A stretch of 64,000 nt of DNA from Linnemannia hyalina (GCA_019671135.1 JAHRHY010000017.1:620001-684000); one strand, 5' to 3'; shown: positions 1 through 12,290, numbered from the stretch's first letter. Notes: generated by a model from the letters alone, not told the origin. Translations and numbers: made by a program.

Positions 1-37
1 GTGGATGCAATCTAGTCATTTCCCGTTCCCTCCTCCA

Positions 38-43
38 TATAAA
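38..43 (+). promoter_or_regulatory. Possible TATA box of acyl-CoA oxidase
   Basis: A TATAAA hexamer lies about 255 bp upstream of the acyl-CoA oxidase ATG, ahead of a long pyrimidine tract. The distance would give a long 5' UTR, so this is a weak assignment from sequence alone. Confidence 0.3.
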
Positions 44-129
44 TGCGGGGGCTATTTTCTCTCCTGATCACATTTCTCTCTTCTTTTTTCTCTTCTTTTG
101 TTTCTCCACCAGCCAAAAGTCACTTTTCT

Positions 130-130
<1 letters not shown>

Positions 131-167
<37 letters not shown>

Positions 168-170
168 TCT
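131..170. repeat. (ACTCTC)n microsatellite in promoter/5' UTR
   Basis: About six tandem copies of a 6-bp unit (ACTCTC) lie within the pyrimidine-rich leader of the acyl-CoA oxidase gene. The whole 1-297 interval is C/T-rich and otherwise holds no gene. Pyrimidine-rich leaders recur in front of several genes in this window. Confidence 0.8.
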
Positions 171-297
171 TGCTCCCTTTTCTCGTTCACAGCCACTCCA
201 CCTCCTTCCTTAACCACTTTCCTTCAACAAAGACGCTTTACCCATAACAGTCTTCAATTATCCTTTACGTTATCCACCTACATACATAAATATAACA

Positions 298-2783
298 ATG
301 TCGTCTGACGCCGCTCAACGCCTGGCCTTTGTCCAGTCCCACTTGCAGGTCGCTGCCTGTGCCAACAAGGAGGAGCCCAAGAAGAAGACGTAATTACTCC
401 TATGCTTTTCTCTTTGTTTTTCCTTGCATTGTTCCTGTTTACGAATGCTTCCCTTGTTGAACAATTGCGCATCGATCGATCGGCATCATATGTTACCCCT
501 TCTCCTTACTTTTCTTCTCCCTTCGAAAATATTTCAACACATAACTAACATCCTCCTTCTCACAACAATGAACTTGACGAAATAGCCCTCAGGAGTCAAT
601 GTCGGAGGAGAGAGAAAAGGCGACGTTCGATGTCAGAGAATTGACCTACTTCCTCGACGGCGGTGAGAAGTTCACCAAGATCAGAGAAAAGTTCATGATG
701 GAGCTCGAGCGCGATCCTACCTTCCGCATGTACGACATGTACGATGTCACCAAGGACCAGATCCGTGAGCGCACCATGGAGAAGGTACTTTTTACATGGC
801 TTTACTTTCAATTGCTTCTCGAACAGAGAAAGGCGTGCAAAGGAAGAGAGGAGATGACTGCGAGGGGTGATCATGTGCTGACATCTAACGATTATTTTCT
901 CCCGATACATCTCATCGAATACATCCAATTAGTTCCGCACAATCGTCCACTACGTCTCTGCAGAGCCCCTCCCAATCTTCACCATGCGCATGCAGACCAT
1001 CTCCCTCATCGACCCCGGCTTCTGGACCCGCTTCGGTGTCCACTACGGTCTCTTCTTTGGCGCCCTTCGCGGTTCCGCCACCTCGTCCCAGTTCTCTCAC
1101 TGGGTCTCCAAGGGTGCCCTTGCCCTCAACGGCATGGTCGGATGCTTCGCCATGACCGAGTTGGGTCACGGTTCCAACGTCGCCGGACTCGAGACCACCG
1201 CCACCTTTGACGAGGCCTCCGATCAATTCATCATCCACACCCCCACCATCACCGCTACCAAGTGGTGGATCGGAGGTGCCGCCCACACCGCCACCCACAC
1301 CGTCGTCTTTGCCCAGCTCATCGTCCGTGGCAAGCGTTACGGAACAAAGTCCTTCATCGTCCAGCTCCGTGACACCCGCACCTACGTCCTCATGCCCGGT
1401 ATCAACATTGGAGACATTGGAAAGAAGATGGGTCGTGACGGTATTGATAACGGCTGGATTCAGTTCACCAATGTCCGTATTCCCCGTACCAACATGCTTA
1501 TGAAGCATACCAAGGTTTCCCGTGCTGGTGAGGTCAAGGAACCTCCCATGGCTCAGTTGACTTACGGTGCTTTGATCCAGGGTCGTGTTGCCATGGTTGT
1601 TGACTCGGGTAACATTGCCAAGAAGGCTGTCACCATTGCCGGTCGTTATGCTGCCGTCCGTCGTCAGTTCCAGTCCAGCCCCCATGATGTCCAGGAGACC
1701 AAGCTGATCGACTATGCTATCCACCAGTACCGCCTCATGCCCCTCTTGGCCCAGGCCTACGCCTTCCACTTCACTGGAGTTGAGACGCAGAAGCTCTACG
1801 ACAACCTCATGGACAAACTCGAGTCGACCAAGCCCGGCGATGCCTCAATGCAGGACACCCTCGATACCCTCAAGGAGACCCACGCAACCTCGGCCGGTTT
1901 GAAGGCCTTCTGCACCTGGTCGACCTTGAACGCCATCGAGGCCTGTCGCCAGACCTTGGGCGGTCACGGTTACTCTGCCTACACCGGCCTCGCCACCACC
2001 TACAACGATTTCGCTGTCCACTGCACCTGGGAGGGAGACAACACCATCTTGACCCTCCAGTCGGGCCGTTACCTCGTCTCCTGTTACCGTGAGGCCCTCG
2101 CTGGCAAGACCCAGCCCGAGGGAGTCTCGTACCTCAACCACCTCGACACCCTCCTCAACCTCGGCTGCGGTGCCAAGACCAACGACGACATCCTCAACTT
2201 TGACATCATCCAGGAGGCCTGGGGAGTCGTCACTGCCAACGTTGTCAAGAAGGCCGGCGACGACTTTGACGCCTCGCTCAAGGCCGGCATGAGCCCTGAG
2301 GCCGCCTACGAGGAGTGCTCCCAGGCCCGTCTTGCTGCCGCCAAGATCCACTCTTTCGGATACATCTTCCGTCGTTTCGCCCAGGCTGTCAAGGCTGCCC
2401 CCGAGGGACTTCGCGCCATCTTGACCAAGGTCTGCTTCTTGTACGGTTTGTACTCGATCGAGCAGAACGCTGGATTCTTCCTCCAGTACCGTTACTTCAC
2501 TCCCTCGCAGATGGACTTTGTTCGTTCTCAGGTCAACGTTTTCTGCCGTGAGGTCCGTCAGGAGTACATTCCTTTGATCGATGCCTTCAACTACTCGGAT
2601 TACATGATCAACTCGCCCCTCGGTGTCTATGACGGAAACGTCTACGAGAAGTACTTTGACCAGGTCAAGAGACAGAACCCTGTCGGCGGCGAGCACCCTT
2701 ACCTCCCCTTGATCCAGTCCCTCCTCCGTCGTGATATCGAGGATGATGAGCCCCTCGAGGACGATGAGGAGGATGAGGAGTAA
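298..2783 (+). CDS. POX1: Peroxisomal acyl-CoA oxidase
   Basis: Catalyses the first step of peroxisomal beta-oxidation: FAD-dependent acyl-CoA to trans-2-enoyl-CoA with H2O2 release. Exons 298-389, 586-784 and 933-2783 join in frame to 713 aa, the usual size for the family. The flavin/substrate segment with MTELGHGSNVAGLETTA is near residue 170 and is followed by KWWIGG. The catalytic-base region is WEGDNT at about residue 463. The QTLGGHGYSAYTGL segment is also present. The ATG at 298 was chosen because its exon splices in phase to the conserved EREKATFDV segment. The C-terminus is acidic (DEEDEE) with no SKL-like PTS1. Yeast Pox1 also lacks a PTS1, so import by another route is inferred. 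Large antisense reading frames across exon 3 are codon-bias shadows. Confidence 0.95.
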
Positions 2784-3005
2784 ACTTTTCTTTCATTCTC
2801 TTTTTTTGCCAGCAAATTTTTTTAACTACACCAAAAACACAACATATCATAGAACTAGAGCGACGACGATACTTGTCCATAGTCCATTCCTCGTCAGTAA
2901 CCCTTGTAAAATAGTCCAATACATATACGAATTTACTTCAAAACATCTCTACTGGTTTGTTGTCATTCTCTCTCCGTGCTCTCCTTGCTAATCGCCCCCC
3001 ACCCT

Positions 3006-3713
3006 CTACTCCAAAACAACCTCCTCCTTCGCACCACCAACAACAGCAGATTCATAATCCTTCTCAGCACTCTCCGGATGCTCCTGGTCCCACTTGTCAT
3101 CCCCTTGCTTCAAGGCTTTAAAGATCTGGGCCTTCAATTCCTCCCTAGTCGCCTCCTGGGGGTCCTTCATCCCACCAAAACTATTCTCGAGATTCTTTAT
3201 CGCTTGTTCAAAGAGCTGATCGGATCCTGAACGGCCACGGGCGACGATGTTGTCCATTTTTGTGCCCTTGAAACCGTACATGGAGACGAAGAGAAAGAAG
3301 AGTGAGGCGATGATTGCAATTATTCCGGGGATCACAAACTATTGTTGGTAGAGAGAGAGAGAGGTTAGTAGGTGGTTACGGTGGAGAGAGAGAAAGAGGT
3401 GGGTTCAAGGAAAAAGGCGAGTTGTTTTACCTTCTTGGCTTGAGCTTTGGCGACGCGATAGTTCTCCAATCTCTTTGCCTTCTCCGCCTACAAAAGGGCA
3501 CACACAAAGGGCGTTTTGTTAATTGGGAGTTGAGAAAATTATGATATATGCAAGCGAGACAATAGCCATGCTGGAAATCGCCGAGATCCAACCGAGTAGG
3601 GCCCGGTCGGCGATTTCTTTGAGGTGGGGGTTGCGTGTTTTTTTTTTTTTTACCTTGGTCTCCCTAGTCTCCTTGGGAGTTGTGGAGCGATAGGACTTTG
3701 AAGCGCGGGTCAT
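3006..3713 (-). CDS. Small single-pass membrane protein, unrecognised
   Basis: Exons 3713-3654, 3487-3431 and 3338-3006 join to a 149-aa protein. The N-terminus (about residues 1-38) is strongly basic and helical (KAEKAKRLENYRVAKAQAKK). It is followed by one hydrophobic segment at about 40-58 (VIPGIIAIIASLFFLFVSM) and a soluble acidic C-terminal tail. The layout resembles small ER-membrane proteins with a cytosolic basic N-terminus, but I do not recognise the family. Its 3' end faces the acyl-CoA oxidase stop about 220 bp away. Introns have standard GT/AG ends. Confidence 0.7.
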
Positions 3714-4396
3714 TGTTGTTGTTGTTGTTTTATCCTGGGTGTTTGAAGGGTTCAAATTGGGTGTTGGAGTTGAAGTCTCTTGAGTATCCCGAGAGTCGAA
3801 GTGTTGAAGTGTCGGCTTGGTGTTTTGCTCGTCAGACTGGTGGATGTTGCGTTGGTGCGAGTGGTGAATTGAAAGGAAAGGAAGGAGAAAGTGAGAAGAA
3901 AAAAAGGGGAGCGCCGTGAAAAATCGAAAATGTTCGCGGTACTTTGCTCAGGGATGAAGGAGTGAGAAAAAAAAAGTAGACGAAAAAAAAGGGATAGGTT
4001 TGCCTTTTTATCCTCACCCCTTTTGTCCACCCTTCTCCAGAGTCAATGCATTGCTTCATCAATCCTCCTTCTTCGTCCAATGACGGTAAGAAGAGTATGT
4101 AGGTGTCGTTTGAACGAGAGTGGTGGATGAGGGAGACACTTGATACGTGGCAATCCGGCCAAATGGAGGGCATGAAAGTGCGAGAGAGTTCCAAGGGAAG
4201 AATGACAATGACCCTTCGCTGTTGAGTTGACGTGGAACGCCCAATGCAGGGGTGTGAAGGAAATGTTCTCAAATGAAACAACATCGTTCGATTTCCTTCT
4301 GCAAATTAGACAGAACGTGAAAGAACAATGGTGTTTTGTTGTTGTATTATGTATTTTGTTGTTTGTGGCTGTAATTGTCGTGATGCGGCAATTGAA
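3714..4396. other. Intergenic region, no gene seen
   Basis: This 0.68-kb stretch between the start of the small membrane protein gene and the 3' end of the ERH gene has A-rich runs near 3,965-3,990. No reading frame in it has coding character or plausible splice partners. It should contain the promoter of the membrane-protein gene. Confidence 0.6.
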
Positions 4397-5292
4397 CTAC
4401 CGTGCCCTGGACTGTGCTCGTACTACAACTTGCTTCTGGATCCAGGATTTGTCGTGTGGGATGTAAGTGCCTGACCTCGTGTCAAGACTGTAGGTTGTTT
4501 TGCGAAAAGAACAAATGTGGTATGCGTTAGTATAAGGAATTCAAGCGCCAGATCGCGTGTCATTGTCTGGTTCGTTACACACAGAGTTCGCACGCCTAAA
4601 CGTCGGAGGTGACGAGTCTTCCTGTTATACTTACACGAGTGCTGCACAGTCGGGGAGGTTGAAGACCATATCCAGGACCTCATTGACATCAAACTCGATC
4701 CGCTCCTTGTTTGGGTATTTGTTCTAGTACACATAATAGGGTAGTAACGAAGACATTAACGCGTTGGTCTTGGTTCTTTCCATGACTACCTGTCCTTTCA
4801 TACTGAGCTATATACGGTCCTCGGCAGAGAAAGCCTAGACGTATGTGTCCCGATCCATGTTCCTTGGTGCTCTTCTTTCCTTCCTTACCTTCAAGTACTC
4901 CTCGTACATCTTGATCACCTCTATTTGTTTGTCGCAGAACATGAAAGAAAATGTTGTTAGTGAACCGAACTTCCTTTGGTTTTCGTGTTCGCCTTTCCTT
5001 GTCCGAGTTATATGTGAATTACCATCCATGGCTGTTGCGACAGAGGAGCATTCGATGTAGGTTTTGCTGGAGGCGGCCTGTGTCTTTTGGACGAGGAGAA
5101 TAGTATGGCTCTACCAAAAGTGAAGTAAATGAGGATGGAGAGTGTTATTTGTTGAATGCTGGTCTCATTCTCTTTGACAGAGCCAAGCAATGCCATCCTG
5201 CGTTGACAGAGTTGCATATATGTCCTGTTTCAGTTGAGTAGTCACAGCAGTTCCCCAGTGCATATCCTTGGGGCACGTTCTGTTCGTACCAT
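4397..5292 (-). CDS. ERH: Enhancer of rudimentary homologue (ERH)
   Basis: ERH is a small conserved nuclear protein that partners RNA-processing and mRNA-elimination factors (for example Mmi1/Erh1 in fission yeast). Four coding exons (5110-5023, 4921-4890, 4723-4635, 4487-4397) join in frame. They begin SHTILLVQ and include the family blocks KMYEEYLK, NKERIEFDVNEVLDMVFN and SGTYIPHDKSWIQKQ, for about 100 aa against 104 in animals. No single frame carries the protein, so it is invisible without splicing. The initiator Met must come from an upstream exon containing little more than ATG. Candidates are ATG|GT at 5292 and at 5448, and I cannot decide between them, so the 5' boundary is approximate. 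Confidence 0.85.
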
Positions 5293-5529
5293 GGCGAGTT
5301 GTTTTCCTGCTGTGTTGTTGATGTGCTGATGCTAAGCTTTGAAGACTGTGGAGCTGAACTCTGGCAGCCAACAAATTGGGCCTTCGATTCCTGCGATCGC
5401 ATGCCCTTCATCATTTCCTAATCGAAGTGACTTGCAATCTCTAACCATGTTTACTCTCTCTCCATTTTAAAAAAAAGAAAAAAGAAACGGACTCGCTTGC
5501 TTTGCCACCTTAACCTCTCTCATTCACAC

Positions 5530-5552
5530 CAACCAACCAACCAACCAACCAA
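5530..5552. repeat. (AACC)n microsatellite
   Basis: About five tandem copies of AACC lie just upstream of the ATG at 5566, in the leader of the Lys/Glu-rich protein gene. Confidence 0.8.
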
Positions 5553-5565
5553 GGCACATCTCACC

Positions 5566-6517
5566 ATGGTCGAAAAGCGCAAGGCATTCCAAACAGGACA
5601 ACCCGTCTCAACAAGGAGAAAGGCCAAGAAGGTCAGAGTCGCCGCCGCCCAGGCAGAGATAAACGCCAATACTCCCTCCAAGAAGGCCCAACGACAGGCC
5701 GCTCGACCTCCTAAACCTGTCCGGACATATACATCTGATAGTGATGAAGAGCAGGAGCAGGATGATGAGGATCAGGAGGAGGATGATGAAGAAGAGGAGG
5801 AAGTACGGACATCGTCGTCGAGCTCACATACCAGAGGCCAGCAGGACTCGGATGACGAGGGTCAGGATGAGGAGGAGGATGAGGATAGTGAGGAGGAGGC
5901 TGTTGGAAAGGGAAAGAAGGGGTACAGGAAAAAGACCAAGAAGCCCAGTGGAAAGAAGGGCAAAGTTTTTGCAGATACCGTAAGTTCAGGCGCAATTGAA
6001 TGCGATCTCTCATCCTGGAGCAAGTTGGATCCACTGGATGGTTGTTGTCAATAAGGAGCGATAAGGTTGTTTTTTTGACAGTGCAATTGACAATTGGTTT
6101 ACCTTTGTGTTGTTCTTGATAGAACGCCATGCTTAGCATTATTGACCAAGTAGCAGGAAAGGAAGAGGAGCGAGCACAAAAGAAGAACGCTCAAATGGTA
6201 ATTTGCCGCTATCCATTTGTCAAATCGACGTATGAACTGACCGCATTGGAAAAAAAAAGTGTGGGTATAGCAACTAACGTCTTGTTATTATTATCACGGA
6301 ATATAATAATAAATAGGGCAAGATCAAGTCAAAGGTGAATGCAAAGGAGCAGAAGCAGGCAGAGAAGGAGAAGGCAAAGAAGGCGCTGATCAACCAAAAG
6401 ATTGAGGAGATCAAGAGGAAAAAGACGGACAAGCGCAAGGAGTCCAAGCACCGTGCTGCTGAGGAAGAGGCCAAGGCCAAGGTCAATGCCAGCAAGCGCA
6501 CCGTCACATTCCAGTAG
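5566..6517 (+). CDS. Lys/Glu-rich, probable nucleolar protein
   Basis: Exons 5566-5979, 6123-6197 and 6317-6517 join to 229 aa. The N-terminal third is basic (KRKAFQTGQ, RRKAKKVRV). A long Asp/Glu/Ser tract at about residues 50-115 has casein-kinase-2-like sites. It is followed by a basic stretch, a short conserved-looking helix (NAMLSIIDQVAGKEEE) and a highly charged Lys/Glu helix ending SKRTVTFQ. Alternating acidic and basic blocks of this kind are typical of ribosome-biogenesis factors (Rrp15-like proteins and others). I cannot assign a family with confidence, and the role is inferred from composition only. Confidence 0.75.
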
Positions 6518-7223
6518 TTATTTCATGTAATAGAGGCACTTCATGTTTGCATTGTAGAGTTAGTGTATGTGTTGGTGTATCAATTGTACAAAAGAGGGGG
6601 TTGTTGCTCTTTGGGTCTGTGTGTTGGAGATGCATGGTATTCTTGCAAGAATGACAATAACTCAGCCTTCTTTCGTCCCCTTCTGCGTCTGGCCTCTCCA
6701 ACTAAAGTCGTGTGAGTTTCGCCCTCCCCTCTTTTTTTCTTCGCGCACGTCACGTTCAAGACCGACAAGTGCCCAAGAACAAAGAACGCGCGTGTGTCTT
6801 TCTTCTTCCTTCCTCTCTTTATCACTTCTCTTCCTTCTTTTCCCCTTCCCCTCCTACTCCCTTTCACTTCATTCCTTCCCTCCATTCTGTTTGCAGTGCT
6901 TGCATGTCGCCTTCCTTTGCCACATTCAAACTAGCGTCGCATCGGTCCCTTCTTTTCCACTCTCCCTCTTCCTCTTCAACAACAGCAACCGCTACTTTTT
7001 CCTTCTTCCTCGCCAAAACCACAACCACCACTTCTACTGCCTTCTTGCGTCCCCGTCTGTTTCGGTAAATAACCTCTAATAAAAACTTTTGTTATGCTCT
7101 CATTCACTTCATTTGGTCATTTCAAGACTCTGCGCCATTTGTTAACGGATTCTCTCTCTCACACTTTCTCTCTCTCCCTCTCTCTCTCCCTCTCTCTCGT
7201 TTTTTTCGTTCGTTCTGTGAACG
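6518..7223. other. Pyrimidine-rich promoter region of insulin-degrading enzyme gene
   Basis: Between the Lys/Glu-rich gene and the insulysin gene lies 0.7 kb dominated by C/T tracts (about 6,720-7,060 and 7,150-7,205, including CTCTCTCC repeats). The long reading frames here are Ser/Phe/Leu-rich artefacts of pyrimidine tracts. No gene is supported. Confidence 0.6.
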
Positions 7224-10200
7224 ATGCGATGGAACCACACTTTGTCTTTTCTCTCTCTTCTCCTTAGTTCAACGTCTAATCTCCAGCAGTCAAGCCTTCG
7301 CTCCTTCTCAACAACACCCTTTGCCCAGTTTCCCCGCCTCCCTTCCTCTCCTTCAATGGCTGCAGCAACCCAGGTCCTCCCCGACGGCTATGTCCTCAAC
7401 GAAAAGGGCACCCACGCCGACTTTACCAAGCCCATCGAACAATCCCTCAACGATGACCGCCACTACCGTCTGATCCGCCTCAAGAACGACCTCGAGGTTA
7501 TGCTTATCCAGGACCCCAACGTCGACAAGTCAGCTGCCGCACTGGATGTTCACGTCGGCCACCTCAGCGATCCTGTAAGTTGCCACAAATTATGAGCCGA
7601 TCTGCTCTGTCCTTTTTGCTTTGCATGCTTTTTAGGGATACTGTATCCTCCCTTGTTTTCATGCATTCACAATGCATTATATGTTGATGTTGCACCTGTA
7701 GAAAAATTTGCAAGGATTGGCCCACTTTTTGGAACACTTGTTGTTCATGGGCACAGCCAAGTACCCCAAGGAAAACGAGTACAGCGAGTTTTTGGCGCAG
7801 CACTCGGGCATGTCGAACGCTTTCACAGGACTCGACAATACCAACTACTACTTTGAGGTCGGCCATACTCACCTCCAGGGTGCATTGGATCGCTTCTCCC
7901 AGTTCTTCATCTCACCCGCCTTCAGCGAAAACTGCAAGGATCGTGAGCTGCGTGCAGTCGACTCGGAGCACAAGAAAAACTTGCAGAGCGATAGCTGGCG
8001 ACTTTTCCAGCTTGAGAAGAACCTCTCCAGCCCCGATCACCCTTACCACCAGTTTGGAACAGGCAACTTGGAGACACTGGAGGAGGCACCTGGCCGTGAG
8101 GGCATTGACGTTCGTGATGAACTGATCAAGTTCCACTCAAAGTACTACTCTGCCAACATCATGAAGCTGGTCATCCTTGGACGAGGTATGTTTTTTTCTG
8201 CATTCTGGCCGAGCATATTGGTGAATGTTGTGTCCGTGGGGCTGCAGCATATTGATTTTACCCTTTTTTATTTTTTGTGTACGTTACGCAGAGCCTTTGG
8301 ACCAGCTTACGCAATGGGCAATTGAAATGTTCTCGGATATTAGAAACCTTGGAATCCAACCCCCAGCCAACACGAACCCCCCATGGACTGCAAAGGAGCT
8401 CCTGGTAAGGATGCTGTGCTGACAATCCATACGGAGCGTGCATCAATGAGTGTTTATTCTAACGGACGGCTAAATATATTTCCGACTCCTGAACGTAGAA
8501 AACGACATATGTCAAGCCCGTCAAGGACGTTAGATCGTTGGAGATCAAGTTCCCTTTCCCCGACCAATATCCTTACTACACCATCCACCCTGCACGCTAC
8601 ATCACCCACGCCATTGGGCACGAAGGAAGCGGATCTATTCTTTCGCTGTTGAAGAAGAAGGGTTGGGCCAACAACTTGGCTGCTGGAACATCACACGGAG
8701 GCATCGGATTCGAGTTTTACAAGATCACCGTCGACCTGACCAAGGAGGGTCTTGCCCGTTACGAGGACGTCACTTTGATCATCTTCCAGTACATTGAGAT
8801 GCTCCGTCGTGAGGGTGTCCGACCCTACATCTGGGACGAGGTATGTCCATGGGATATTTGACAAATGATCAGATCCGAATTTGCACACTGCGCAATCGCA
8901 ATACCTGCTTAATCTGACCGGCAATATTGCGTATGCATTTCTAGATCACATCGTTGGCAGCAACATCGTTTAGATTCAAGGAGAAGTCTCCCGCTTCTGG
9001 ATACGCGTCGCGCTTGGCAGGAGTGATGCAGCGTGGATACGCACCTGAGTGGGTTCTCTCTGGATCGTACCTGATTCGCGGTTCAGATCCCAAGACAGTC
9101 ATGGAAGGATTGAATGCCCTGAGAATCGATACCTGGAAGAGCCATCTCGTCGCACAGGACACCTCTGTTGTTCCCGGAGGAGCGTTCGAACAGACCGAAA
9201 AGTGGTACGGGACCGAATACCACGTCGAAAACGTGTCACCAGCTCTTCTTGAGGTATGTCTGTCATTCTCCAATGTGCGTATGCTTCATGACGACGACTT
9301 TCTACGAAAGGAAAACATTAACAGGCATCTCGATCTTGATGATGATAGAAATTGAGCAACTTGGAGTTGGACCCTGCACTGCACTTGCCTGGGCCCAACG
9401 CATTTATTCCCGAGAACTTCGAGACAAACAAGGTCCCAACAGAGACTCCTTTGACGACCCCCGTCTTGATCAAGCACACTCCTCAGACCAGGATCTGGCA
9501 CAAGAAGGATGATGTCTTCTGGGTCCCCAAGGTCAACCTGTATTTCCAACTCAAGTCTCCTCTCTCCTACTCGTCCCCCAGTAACAACGTCAAGACCCAG
9601 CTCTATGTCAGCTTGCTCAAGGATGCCCTGACCGAGTACTCTTATGACGCCGACCTTGCTGGACTCTCATACTCGCTTGATACCACCGTCGAGGGAATGA
9701 TCCTGAGCGTAGAGGGTTACAATGATAAGGCCCATGTGCTGCTCCAGAAGGTCGTTGAGAAGATGAAGACCCTCGAGATCGACCCCGAGCGTTTCCACTT
9801 GATCCAGGACCAGATGGACAGGATGTACAAAAACTTCAAACTCGAGGCACCCCACCAGCACGCCATGTACTATATGTCATACTTGACCCAGGAGAAGCTC
9901 TGGACTCAGGAGGAGAAGCTTGCTGAGCTCAAGGATCTGACCCCTGCTGACATTCAGGCGTTCTACCCTGCATTGCTCGCGCGTCTTCACATCGAGGGTC
10001 TTGTCCATGGAAACATGGCGGCGGCGGATGCTCTTAAGGCAGGAACGATCATTGAGGAAGGATTGGCACCCAAGACGCTTGTGCCCTCGGAGCTTCTTTC
10101 GCAGCGGTCGCACCTCTTGCCCGATAGCTGTAAGGCGGTCTACAAGCGTGATGTGCCCGACCCCGATAATGTCAACTCTGGACTGGAGTACTACCTGCAG

Positions 10201-10887
10201 ATCGAGAATGCGGCGTCCAAGGTCAGCCGTGCCCGGATCCAGATCATGGCTCAGATCATCAACGAGCCTTGCTTCAACCAGCTCCGTACCAAGGAGCAGC
10301 TCGGATACCTTGTCTTCAGCGGTGTCCGCAAGCAGACTGGCGCGACTGGTCTCCGTTTCATCTTGCAGTCGGAGCGTGATCCCGTGCACTTGGAGAGCCG
10401 TGTCGAGAGCTTTTTGGAGACCAGGATGAAGACGTACCTGGACGAGATGAAGCCTGAGGAGTACGAGAAGCAGGTCAACTCGTTGATTCAGAGGAAACTC
10501 GAGAAGGACAAGAACCTCCGAACAGAGACCTACCGGTACTGGGGTCAGATCGTGTCGGGATACTATGACTTTGAGGAGCTCCAGGATGAAGTTGAGGAGA
10601 TGAGACGGACAACGCTCGAGATGATGCGCGAGTTCTTCCAGACGTCGATTTTGCCCTCGGCTCGCAAGTCCAAGAAGCTCTCGGTCCATATTCAATCACA
10701 GAAGGTGCCCACGGTGGCTACGCCCCCAGCGCCTAAGGAGGGCAAGGCACCAGTGGAGAAGCAGGAGCCGGCCACGTTGAGGGACGGTACTGTGATGATT
10801 GATGATTTGGTGGGCTTCAAGGCTGGGCTTGAGCTCAGCCGTGCGCCTTACCCTGTTGTTGATTTGCTTCGCTATGCCAAGTTGTAA
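7224..10887 (+). CDS. IDE: Insulin-degrading enzyme (insulysin), M16 zinc metalloprotease
   Basis: Degrades short peptides (pheromone and signal peptides in fungi, mitochondrial presequence fragments) inside a closed chamber. Exons 7224-7574, 7702-8185, 8292-8404, 8499-8840, 8945-9253 and 9349-10887 join to 1,045 aa, a full-length M16A protein. The inverted zinc motif HFLEH is at about residues 125-129, with the distal Glu ligand in AVDSEHKKN. The C-terminal half carries the inactive M16 domains ([20 protein letters not shown]). The first 44 residues are rich in Ser, Thr, Arg and Leu and have a mitochondrial-presequence look ([13 protein letters not shown]). A second ATG at 7356 (Met45) starts a protein without it. 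In human IDE, alternative starts Met1/Met42 give mitochondrial and cytosolic forms, and the same arrangement is inferred here. Confidence 0.95.
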
Positions 10888-11049
10888 ACAGTATTCGTAG
10901 AGGAATTCACTTTTTCCAATCGTCAATTTTTAAAAAACTTTTTTGTTTATGATTACAGTTGGAACAACAAAGGGCGAGGAGAATGTGTTTTTGACCATCT
11001 CTTTGTTTTATGGACTGTCTGTGGGGCGAGGTTTGTTTACTCCCAGCAA

Positions 11050-11286
11050 ACGAACTTTGCCATTGATCAACCGGCTACAGTGATAAATAAAACTGTTGCG
11101 GATAGAGGTTCGGTCGCATCCACAAGAGCCGCCGTCCCAGGTACCGCCTGCGGCCTTGCAAAAGCACTTGTTGCTCTCACCGCAGACGCACCAGTAGGGC
11201 AGGGGCGTCGACGGTTGGCGAGGAGCTAATGACGATCGGGAAGACGGTCAGTGTGAAAAGGATGAGGGTTGTCAGCTTGAATGTCA
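11050..11286 (-). pseudogene. Small secreted Cys-rich protein, frameshifted copy 1
   Basis: A start MTFKLTTLILFTLTV with a hydrophobic signal peptide opens at 11286. The mature Cys-rich part (PYWCVCGESNKCFC, then GTWDGGSCGCD) lies one frame away, so a single +1 shift in or just after the signal peptide separates the two halves. It is clearly paralogous to the intact gene at 24123-24392 (PIWCVCD, FDGGSCGLD). Either it is broken, or there is an assembly indel or an unrecognised splice. Function unknown; secretion is inferred from the signal peptide. Confidence 0.6.
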
Positions 11287-12290
11287 TCTGAGCCGTTTGT
11301 AACATGGAAGAGAACGGTTATGGGAGAGTTTGGAGTGAGTAGACGTTCTGTGGGGTGATGAGCGATTAATAGGGAGGAGTGCGAGAAGCATAGGTGGAGG
11401 AGGAGGGGGGGGGATGCTTCGTACCTTGTATGGGTTCTTGTGGTGGAAGGGTGTTTGAGCTGAGATTGATGGGAGGGTAAAGTACTTCTTGAGGAAGGTT
11501 TTGTAAAGGCGTGTGAGTACTCGGTAAAAGGATTGGAACTGTTGGGCGTAGGATGGATAAGGCGTTTTTTTGTCACGAAAGGAAAAGCTATGCAAGCCAG
11601 AGCAAAAAGAAAGGTGAGGGCTGACAGCCATTTCCTTGGTCGTCGAAACTTTAAACCGACTTTCTATGCAGGACCGGGCTGAGAGAGTCACGCGTCGGTT
11701 TTCAGGGGGGGTTTTTTTCGTGACGCTTCACAATCGATCTTCTTGCCTTCCTCTGTCTGTCAGGGAAGAAACTCTCATCGCCACCCGGACGGACGTGGCA
11801 AAAAGCTTGGATCGAATCTTTTGCAAATCGGTCAAACACTCGTGCATTCCACCAAGGTCAGCTAACCAATTTGTTCACCATGTGCATCATGCCTTTCCCC
11901 CCCACCCTGCGAATCAGAAACGTGTGCCGAGTGTGGTCGAGGCGGCATATGTTATCAAGAATCTCTGAAAAAAGCGCTCTATCTGTTAAGCTATTGTCAT
12001 TGACTCTGTTGTTCTACCATCTTCCCTTAATGCAGCCTGCAATTTTGTCCCTTCTCGCCATCCTCGGCTAGTTCAGTTGTAAAAGGAAGGAGGATTAGAC
12101 TGCGCCTGACAAGAAAATACATTTCATCAACCTCTGTTCAATGCAAACGATCTGTGCTGTTTGTTCAGGGGCCAGTCGCGTTTACCGCGTGCTGATTTTT
12201 TTCAATCATCATTTATATCTCTTGGGTACCATATTCTAACCTATCAAAGGGGGTGAACAAGCCAACCTGTCTGTTCCAACAGCGAGAGGA
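11287..12290. other. Intergenic, no gene seen
   Basis: This 1-kb stretch lies between two relics of the Cys-rich family. It has mixed composition with G-rich and A-rich runs, and I find no reading frame with recognisable protein features or coherent splicing. It begins the gene-poor accessory island downstream of the insulysin gene. Confidence 0.5.

Noticed and set aside
912..1769. 285-aa antisense frame over acyl-CoA oxidase
   Set aside because: Shadow of strong codon bias in the sense gene. It has Gly/Asp-rich composition and no domain.
6567..7079. 170-aa and overlapping frames in the insulysin promoter
   Set aside because: Phe/Ser/Leu-rich translations of pyrimidine tracts with no protein features.
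9877..10695. 272-aa antisense frame in the insulysin gene
   Set aside because: Leu/Arg-rich mirror of the sense codons. The sense protein is unambiguous.
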